From Cervus elaphus (taxonomy: Eukaryota; Chordata; Mammalia; Artiodactyla; Cervidae): DNA of 64,000 bases. Positions 56,580 to 64,000 of this stretch are shown here, piece by piece (position 1 is the first letter of the stretch; the number at the start of each line of letters is the position of its first letter). The position numbers were made by a program, and so were the translations under genes. The stretch spans positions 52,855,037-52,919,036 of the forward strand of contig NC_057825.1 of assembly GCF_910594005.1 (NCBI RefSeq), given 5' to 3'. The notes beneath the pieces are model-generated. The model was not told where the DNA came from. It searched no databases and worked only from the letters and a program-made list of their open reading frames with translations.

Positions 56580-57790
56580 AAAATATCTTTGATTTAGAAT
56601 TCCATTGATGCTTATTAGCAAGAAAATCTAACTGTTGGCTATCATTTTGGATCCTCCATATGTAAAATGGGACCTATATGTTCTGAGATCACTGACGATT
56701 AAAGTATAGCATTGCTCAAACAAATCAACTAGAAATATTTCTGAAGAAGAATGATAATCAGGTACTACTTAGAATATAGAAAAGCTTTATTTTATCCCCT
56801 AAGCCATAAATTTAACAGGGTTAATATGTTGACACCTTTTGTGTAGTTAGCCAGAATGAAATGTATACAAAAGGGGTGATTTCTTTAAACTAATATTGTA
56901 CAAAACAATCTCATATCTAAAAGGTAACAGCAATTTCATGGAAAATTTCTTTCCAAAATGCACAGAGAGCCAACAACAGCAAATTACAAGTGCACAAATT
57001 GCCTAAGTTGTCTCCAGTTGCCTTTTAGGTACATTTGAAAAGAGGCATTCTTTGGCTTGCAATAATAAATGTTCTATTAAATTAGCTGACACTTAAATAA
57101 ATATCACCTTCCATTCACATTGAATTCCAGAAGCACTGGTAAGAATTTTTATAGATTATTTCCAATTACCAGATGACAAAAGCAATAAACAAATGCTGAA
57201 CTATTTTCCAAGATGAATATTGAAGTTAAAAATTTAAAGTGACCTAATAAAAGGCATATTATCTGGAAAGTCTGATTTTGGAGCTTCCCACTATTTCTTA
57301 AGTTTCTGCCTTAGCACCATATCCTATTATAGGTAAAGGGAAAATTAGTTTGCTTGCTCTAAAATAAATAAAATCTGTCATATCTGTGGGAGCTCATGCA
57401 TGCTGATAGCTATCTAGAAGAAGATGATCTTCTGAGAATAAGATGTTTAAAAACATTTTCAGCTACTCATACTCTCAGACTTAGGCATACACAGAATGGG
57501 CAGGAAAAGTCAAATTTTTTTTTTCTGGTAAAAAATTTATGGGTTCCCCATGAGGATTCCATCAGTGGAACATGGACTGAGGATAAGTAGTTAAACTTGC
57601 ATAAGACTTCCCTGAAATAACTTACCTGAAGAGAAAGGTATACTTCCTCTAAGATGTAAAATATTTAGCTAGAAGTGCCATATATTATTGGTAGGAAAGA
57701 AAATTGATGCTAACATTCAGGAAATTGCATTGTTAATTTTATATAAAACCCATAAAAGAGAGGATTTAGCTTCACTTTCAGGTGTTTTTA
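56580..57790. other. Unassigned 1.2-kb stretch
   Basis: No gene or transposon was recognised. The 64-codon plus frame at 57396-57590 spans a T run and has no known motif. Confidence 0.45.
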
Positions 57791-58280
57791 AAAGGGCTGA
57801 AAAGAAACATACTCTTTTGCCTCAAAGATACCACTTCAGAGAATTTATCTGAAAAGGTTAAAAGCAGACTTACTATAAACATGTGCATAAAGACATTCCC
57901 GGAAGTAGCTTTATATGAGCAAAATAGGAACAACCCATATAGTTAACCAATATTAATTTGTTAAATATATTTTTGTATATTCATAAAAATCATTGTTATT
58001 TAATTAATAATTCCAATATAGATACATAGTTATGTAACCATGAAATGATTTGGCTGTATTTTTGGTTGGGCATAGCATGACCACATTTCACAAAATAGCT
58101 TAGCCTCATATATACATAGGAAAAAAACACTGTAAGATTTACAGCAAAGAAAGGAGCAATGTCTTTACATATGGATTTTAAAATTACAGGTAATACATAT
58201 TCCTATTGTTCTCATAATCTATTTTGAATGCAATAAAATATATAATCTTGCAAAATTTTTTAAAATGTTTAAACAAAAAA
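57791..58280 (+). mobile_element. Possible old L1 3' region
   Basis: Phrases such as 'gcataaagacattcccgga' and 'aaataggaacaacccatat' resemble the sense 3' part of old L1 elements. Order is right but divergence is high. Confidence 0.45.
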
Positions 58281-58465
58281 GACAAATCATGAAAATTTCA
58301 GCAGTATTAGAAGTAAGTAACATCAGGACAAAAGAGTGTTAAAAAGAAGAGACAAACCCTTTCTCTCTCATCTAAGGGGAAGTCAACAAGTGTTAGGGTG
58401 TTAAACAAAAATTTGGGTATTGCTGCAGCTGGGGAAGGGAGTAGAGGGTGGCTTAGTAGACATGT

Positions 58466-58732
58466 GCATGGAGGAGGAGGCTTCCCAGGTGGCACTAGTG
58501 GTAAAGAACATGCCTGAAAATGCAGGAGATATTGGAGATGCAGGTTCAATCCCTGGCTCTGATCCTTGGGTCAGGAAGATCCCCTGGAGATGGGAATCAC
58601 AACCCACTTCCAATATTCTTGCCTGGAGAATCCCATGGGACAGAAGAGCATGAAGGGCTGCAGTCCATAGGGTTGCAAAGAGTTGGCCACGACTGAAACA
58701 ACCCAGCAAGCACAAACGCATGTGGAGGAGGA
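58466..58732 (+). mobile_element. Bov-tA SINE with TSD, extended B-box subtype
   Basis: The SINE (58480-58717) is flanked by 'gcatggaggagga' and 'gcatgtggaggagga', a TSD differing by inserted bases. After the B-box-like 'ggttcaatccctgg' it carries an extra 'ctctgatccttgggtc' segment, as in the copy at 11018. Confidence 0.92.
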
Positions 58733-59101
58733 ATTGGAAACACTTGCAAAAGCCACACTCTAGAGAAAAAAGCCCAGTAACATACTGAGGTTTGATCAGA
58801 AAATTAGAGCATACAATCCTTCCCTCACATGGAACTTTTGCATTAACAGAGCCCCAGAATAATAAAAGTGGATCATGGTTGAAAGACTTATGCAGAGTAA
58901 CAGTACTTAGGGGAACACTAAGTCAAGAAGAGAGATGAAAACAAGAACACTGGAAAAATTTTATGTTTCTGTTATTAGTACTTATGACAAATATTAAACA
59001 CACCAACTCTTAGCCAGATTAACATCAATTTTCACATGGAAAGCCTATTTAACTCAGTTTTATTGCTGACACAATGTTTCTGGCTTTCAACAGAAAATTA
59101 T
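58733..59101. other. Unassigned spacer
   Basis: AT-rich sequence with no recognised element or frame. Confidence 0.45.
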
Positions 59102-59294
59102 TGTTGTGTAGTCACTAAGTCATGTCCAATTCTTCTGCGAACCCATGGATTGTAACCTGCCAGGCTCCTCTCTCCGTGGGATTCTCCAAGCAAGAATACT
59201 GGAGTGGGTTGCCACTCCACAGGATCTTCCAGATGAGTCTTACAGGCTGTAGTCCATGGGGTCCCAAAGAGTCGGACATGATTAAAAAATTATC
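59102..59294. mobile_element. Inverted pair of Bov-A-type pieces
   Basis: An antisense tail and body (59102-59236, 'gtgtagtcactaagtcatg' to 'ccacaggatcttcc') is joined directly to a sense tail (about 59240-59294, 'ggctgtagtccatgggg' to 'gtcggacatgat'). Both parts cover the BovB-like 3' end, so arms of about 50 bp can pair. Confidence 0.8.
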
Positions 59295-59559
59295 ACTCCC
59301 TCACCCCAGGGGAAGACCCAACAGAAAATTATAAGGTATGAAAAAAACTGCAGAAAAACAAAGTCTGAAAAGACAAAGCAAGCATCAGAGCCACATTCAA
59401 GTGTGATGCAAATGTTGGAAATTTCAGTCAGGAATTTAAAATAACTATGATTAATATATTAGAGACCCTACTGACAAAAGGAGACAACATCGAAACTAGA
59501 TGAATAATGTCAGCTGAAATATGAACAAATTTTGAGAATTATGAGAAAGCATCAAAAGG
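59295..59559. other. Unassigned spacer
   Basis: A-rich sense sequence, perhaps part of the old L1 to its right, but not matched. Confidence 0.4.
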
Positions 59560-59860
59560 CAAAGCTAAACAAGTACTTTTACAGCTCAATAATAAGAGAA
59601 TAAATAACTCAATTAAAAAGGGGTAAAATATCTAAGCAAGTGAAAGTGAACAAACACCTCACCAAAGAAGATGTGCAAATGGAAAATAAGCATATGAGAG
59701 AATTTCAGCATCACTTGTCATAAGGGATATGCAAATTAAAATAACAATGAACTATAGTCACACTCCTATTAGAATTGCTAAAAGTCAAAGATGGGATAAA
59801 TCCAATTGTCAAGCATGTAGTGGAACAGGGAATCTCATTCACAGCTCAACCTTGAAAAAG
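59560..59860 (+). mobile_element. Old L1 ORF2 remnant
   Basis: The order 'cacctcaccaaagaagatg', 'aaataagcatatgagagaa' and 'gcaaattaaaataacaatg' is that of sense L1 ORF2 after the RT domain. It has decayed and no frame is open. Confidence 0.75.
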
Positions 59861-59967
59861 GATCGATGAGTTAACCACATGATAAAGGATTAGAGCTAGA
59901 ACTATAGATGAATAAATATAGAAACGATTGTAAGCATGTGTAAGGGGAAAGATAGTATACATATTTC

Positions 59968-60515
59968 TCCAAAATCAAGCAGATGATGACTGCAGCCATG
60001 AAATTAAAAGATGCTTGCACATTGGAAGAAAAGTTATGACTAATCTAGACAGTGTATTAGAAATCAGAAACATTACTTTGCCAACAAAGGTCTGTCTAGT
60101 CAAAGCTATGGTTTTTCCAGTAGACGTGTATGGATATCAGAATTGGACTATAAAGAAAGCTGCGCACTGAAGAATTGATGCTTTTGAACTGTGGTGTTGG
60201 AGAAGACTCTTGAGGGTCCCTTGGACCTCAAGTCTATCTTAAAGGAAATCAGTCCTGAATATTCATTGGAAGGACTGATGATGAGGCTGAAACTCCAGTA
60301 CTTTGGCCACCTGATGCGAAGAGCTGACTCGCTGCAAAAGACCCTAATGCTGAGAAAGACTGAAGGCAGGAGGAGAAGGGGTCGACTGAGGGTGAGATGG
60401 TTGGATGACATCACCGACTCATTGGACACGAGTTTGAGTAAACTCCAGGAGTTGGTGATGGACAGGGAGGCCTGGCGTGCTGCTGTCCTTGGGGTCTCAA
60501 AGAGTCAGACATGAC
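59968..60515 (+). mobile_element. BovB LINE 3' part
   Basis: The copy begins after the RT catalytic motif ('gactgcagccatgaaatt') and ends at 'gagtcagacatgactctg' without the pentamer tail. TGA at 60168-60170 breaks the coding region. A 107-codon frame (60191-60514) follows, with 'RRRRGRLRVRWLDDITDS' intact. Confidence 0.93.
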
Positions 60516-61168
60516 TCTGTCCAGGCTCTGTCCACTGAGAAAGCCTAGAAGCAGACATATCTCAGTAACAATGACAAGAACCAATATCCAGAACTTGGTA
60601 TCTATTTCCATTCTTTAACAATAAAAAGTTTTCTTTGAGAAAGGATTGATTCTATCACCAGGGGAGGGAGTATGTAAGATGAACCTTGATCCACTTGTAG
60701 TAGTACGCAAAAAAGATAATGAAGATATGACAAACATACAGAGAAGCCAAAGAAACAGAAAAATGTATAATAGTCAAACTAAAATCAGAGCAACAGAATA
60801 AAAAATGTACAAATAAAAATACATATATAATATTGGAATATAATTTGTTACAAAATATTCATGATTTCACAGTCATTTAAATAAATGACAGAATAGATTT
60901 TATTAAATAAATAAATGATGGGGGAAAGAAAATCTCACATATAAAACAAAGTTAAACAATTTATGTAGATATCCTTCTTCAAGGGAATGGAGTGTAGCAT
61001 TCACCTGTGTGTTCTGAATATCACAGCTTCCTTCCAAAGAGTTCCATCAGGGAAGTAGGGAAAGAGTGTAACATTGCAAAAACCTTACAAACCTAACCCT
61101 CAACATGTGATGAATGTCCACATTAATGGTGATGAGTTAATTAAAGTCCTTGGTGTATAATTTATTTT
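60516..61168. other. Unassigned stretch
   Basis: No repeat family or coding region recognised. Confidence 0.45.
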
Positions 61169-61366
61169 GGCTTCCCTGGTGGCTCAGTGGTAAAGAATCT
61201 GCCTGCCAATGCAGATGACAAGGATTTGATCCCTGGGTTGGAAAGATACCCTGGAGAAGAAAATGCCACTCCAGTATTCTTGCCTGGGAAAGCCCATGAA
61301 GAAAGGAGCCTGGCAGGCTACAGTCCATGGGGTTGCAAGGAGTCAGACATGACTGAGAGACTAAAT
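61169..61366 (+). mobile_element. Bov-tA SINE
   Basis: The head is near consensus ('ggcttccctggtggctcag') and the tail is 'gtcagacatgactgagag'. Flanks 'ataatttatt' and 'ataattgatt' look like a one-mismatch TSD. Confidence 0.93.
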
Positions 61367-61724
61367 AAAAAACAATAATTGATTTATGCATTAGATTCAG
61401 GTGTATACCAAAGTGAATCTGTTATACAAATACAAGTCATGTTAATTACTTGTATCTTTGATATGGTGTGAAGGTAATCATTCTTTATATTTTCAGTCTT
61501 TCTTTTAAGTGCTCATAACTTCTGTTCAGTCATCAGGAAAACATTAGCAAAACTTGAGAGACACTCTACAAAATACCTAAACAGTACTCCTCAAAACAGA
61601 CAAACTCATCAACAGAAAATGAAAGCCTGAGACATTATTCCAGGATAGAGAAGCCTGAGGAGAGATGACCACCAAATGTAGTGTGGTGATATGGAAGCAT
61701 ACCACAGAAAGGGCATTATAGAAT
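61367..61724. other. Unassigned spacer
   Basis: No gene or repeat identified. Confidence 0.45.
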
Positions 61725-62270
61725 AGTTCAGTTCAATTCAGTCACTCAGTGGTGTCTGACTTTTTTGTGACCCCATGGACTGCAGCGTGCCAGCCCTCCC
61801 TGTCCATCACCAATTCCCAGAATTTACTCAAACTCATCTTCATTGAGTAAGTGATGCCATCCAACCATTTCATCCTCTCCTTCTCCTCCCACCTTCAATC
61901 TTCCCCAGCATTAGGGTCTTTTCCAATGAGTCAGCTCTTCGCATCAGGTAGCAAAAATATTGGAGTTTCAGCTTCAACATCAGTCCTTTCAGTGAACACT
62001 CAGGACTGATTTCCTTTAGGATAGACTGATTGGATCTCGTTACAGTCCAAGGGCCTCTCAAGAGTCTTCTCCAACACCACAGTTCAAAAGCATCAATTCT
62101 TCGGTGCTCAGCTTTCTTTATAGTCCAAATTTGACATCCATACATGACTACTGGAAAAATCATAGCTTTGACTAGGCGGACTTTTGTTGGCAAAGTAATG
62201 TCTCTGCTTTTTAATATGCTGTCTAGGTTGGTCATAGCTTTTCTTTCAAGGAGCAAGCGTCTTTTAATTC
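61725..62270 (-). mobile_element. BovB LINE 3' part
   Basis: The antisense tail 'gttcagttcaattcagtc' opens a 545-bp copy. The coding frame 61870-62256 (128 codons) is open through the site where others have TGA, reading His-Arg-Arg-Ile-Asp. It is cut at 'gcgtcttttaatt'. It is inverted relative to the copy at 59968, 1.2 kb away. Confidence 0.95.
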
Positions 62271-62379
62271 AAATTGAAAAATAATATTTAGATAATGATA
62301 ATATATCAATGAGCTTCCCTACTGGTTCATTAATAAGTCAATTCATTAATTGCAACATGCATTATATCAGCGTAATTTG

Positions 62380-62868
62380 TGTTGTACTGTCACTAAGTTA
62401 TGTCAAATTCTTTGCAATCCAATGGACTTGCAAACCTCATGGACAAATCAGGCTCATCTGTCCTTCACTATTTCCTGGAGTTTGCTCAAATTCATCTTCA
62501 TTGTAAAAAGGAGGAGAAGACAATAACAAATGACAGAGTTGCCATCACTGACTCAATGGACATGAATTTGAGCAAACTCTGGGACATGATGAAGGACAGG
62601 GACACCTGGCAAGCTATAGTCCTTGAGGTCACAAAGAGTGGAACACAACTGAATGACTCAACAGCAACAACAATATCCATTGAGTCGGGATGCTATATAA
62701 TCATCTCATCATCTGCATCCCTCCTCTCCTTTTGCCATCAATCTTTCCCAGCATCAGGGTCTTTTCTAATGATTCAGCCTGTTGAATCAGGTGGCCAAAG
62801 TACTGGAGCTACACCTTCAGCATCAGTCCTACCAATGAATATTCAGGGTTGATTTCCTTTAGGATTGA
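62380..62868 (-). mobile_element. Older BovB LINE 3' part, split by a sense BovB tag
   Basis: Antisense BovB of old type (start 'gttgtactgtcactaag') runs to 62503, is interrupted, and resumes at 62672 ('atccattgagtcgggatg') to end near 62868. Joining the two parts restores the expected order. Confidence 0.88.
62504..62671 (+). mobile_element. Nested 168-bp BovB 3' tag
   Basis: The plus-strand text 'gaggagaagacaataac' to 'acacaactgaatgactc' is the last 150 bp of BovB, ending in a (CAA)n-like tail. Flanks 62493-62503 and 62672-62682 agree at 8 of 11 bases, a likely old TSD. It is an extremely 5'-truncated insertion. Confidence 0.8.
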
Positions 62869-62888
62869 GAACAATAGGAGAACTGAGT

Positions 62889-64000
62889 ATTCAGTTCAGT
62901 TCAGTCACTCAGTCGTGTCCGAATCTTTGCGGCCCCATGAATCGCAGCACGCCAGGCCTCCCTGTCCATCACAAACACTCGGAGTTTGCTCAAACTCATG
63001 CCCATCGCGTCGGTGATGCCATCCAGCCATCTCATCCTCTGTCATCCCCTTCTCCTCCTGCCCCCAATCCCTCCCAGCATCAGTGTCTTTTCCAATGAGT
63101 CAACCCTTCTCATGAGGTGGCCAAAGTATTGGAGTTTCAGCTTCAACGTCAGTCCTTCTGTGAACACCCAGGACTTATCTCCTTCAGGATGGACTGGTCG
63201 GATATTCCTTGCAGTCCAAGGGACTCTCAAGAGCCTTCTCCAACACCACAGTTCAAAAGCATCAATTTTTCAGCACTCAGCTTTCCTCACAGTCCAACTC
63301 TCAGATCCATACATGACCACTGGAAAAACTATAGCCTTGACCAGATGGACCTTTGTTGACAAAGTAATGTCTCTGCTTTTTAATATGCTATCTAGGTTGG
63401 TCATAACTTTCCTTCCAAGGAGTAAGCGTCTTTTAATTTCATGGCTGCAATCACCATCTGCAGTGATTTTGGAGCCCCAAAAAATGAAGTCTGACACTGT
63501 TTCCACTGTCTCACCATCTATTTCCCATGAGGTGATGGGACCAGATGCCATGATCTTAGTTTTCTGAATGTTAAGCTTTAAGCCAACTTTTTCACTCTCC
63601 TCTTTCACTTTCATCAAGTGGCTTTTTAGTTCCTCTTCACTTTCTGCCATAAGGGTGATGTCATCTGCATATCTATGGTTATTGATATTTCTCCCGGCAA
63701 TCTTGATTCCAGCTTGTGCTTCTTCCAGCCCAGCGTTTCTCATGATGTACTCTGCATATAAGTTAAATAAGCAGGGTGACAATATACAGCCTTGACGTAC
63801 TCCTTTTCCTATTTGGAACCAGTCTGTTGTTCCATGTCCAGTTCTAACTGTTGCTTCCTGACTTGCATACAGGTTTCTCAAGAGGCAGGTCAGGTGGTCT
63901 GGTATTCCCATCTCCTTCAGAATTTTCCACAGTTTATTGTGATCCACACAGTCAAAGGCTTTGGCATAGTCAATAAAGCAGAAATAGATTTTTTTTTTTT
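62889..64000 (-). mobile_element. BovB LINE, runs off the window
   Basis: Antisense from tail 'attcagttcagttcagtc' through the C-terminal coding end and RT palm to RT motif A at the window edge. Low divergence and a long open frame make it the best-preserved BovB here. Its 5' end lies outside the window. Confidence 0.96.
63270..64000 (-). pseudogene. BovB reverse transcriptase fragment (open, partial)
   Basis: About 240 codons are open from the window edge to TGA at 63270-63272. Visible RT landmarks are 'FCFIDYAKAFDCVDH' (motif A with catalytic Asp), 'GKGVRQGCILSPCLFNLYAE' (motif B region) and 'HRYADDITLMAESEEEL' (motif C, YADD intact). 'KVGLKLNIQKTKIMASGP' and 'GRKVMTNLDSILKSRDITL' follow. 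The product should continue past the stop: coding sequence resumes in 63042-63230 on the same strand. RT reverse-transcribes the element's own RNA at the nicked target. The catalytic residues are present but the C-terminus is cut off. Confidence 0.9.

Noticed and set aside
1..64000. CRISPR arrays, bacterial operons, phage or plasmid features
   Set aside because: No spaced identical direct repeats, ribosome-binding pattern or bacterial gene. The repeat content is mammalian throughout.

Overview
The window reads as gene-poor ruminant (bovid-type) nuclear DNA. The evidence is its interspersed repeats. BovB (RTE-clade) LINEs, Bov-tA and Bov-A2 SINEs whose bodies match the BovB 3' end, and CHR-type tRNA-derived SINEs occur together only in ruminants and close relatives. 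The species (cattle, sheep, goat, other) cannot be told from this sequence alone. I found no exon-intron gene, no functional RNA gene and no bacterial or phage feature. Almost every open frame above about 60 codons lies inside a transposon copy.

Layout. 1-12 kb: AT-rich background with SINE clusters near 1.6-2.1 and 2.8-3.25 kb, BovB pieces at 3.45, 8.04 and 10.04 kb, an antisense MaLR retrovirus-like remnant at 5.4-7.1 kb, and an antisense old L1 around 9.2-10.5 kb. 12-19 kb: few young elements; a very old sense L1/HAL1 at 13.4-15.35 kb and an old L1 3' end at 16.65-17.17 kb. 19.8-21.9 kb: an old L1 split by a younger L1. 22.5-23.9 kb: a dimeric-head Bov-tA and a BovB copy. 24-35 kb: mostly unassigned AT-rich sequence with scattered SINEs. 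35.2-37.9 kb: a BovB that reaches the 5' UTR, with its middle missing and an LTR fragment in the gap. 40.3-42.3 kb: a hAT-like MITE and an old L1 carrying two SINE insertions. 43.3-48.7 kb: a compound block of four BovB segments in alternating orientation. 50-64 kb: five more BovB copies, one containing a nested BovB 3' tag, and the last running off the window with an open RT frame.

The locus works as an insertion record rather than an operon or pathway. BovB encodes endonuclease-reverse transcriptase, and Bov-tA/Bov-A2 SINEs share its 3' tail and are thought to move in trans. Several insertions keep target-site duplications (TSDs), so relative ages can be read directly.

I do not see a previously undescribed biological system. 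The observations most worth checking are the four-part BovB compound with a hairpin at one junction and a twin-priming-like arrangement at another; a stop codon at the same RT-ORF position in five BovB copies; a 90-bp twin-primed L1 scrap inside a SINE; and an LTR R-U5-like fragment bridging a roughly 1.4-kb BovB deletion. All boundaries were set by eye and are good to roughly 5-20 bp unless a TSD is given.
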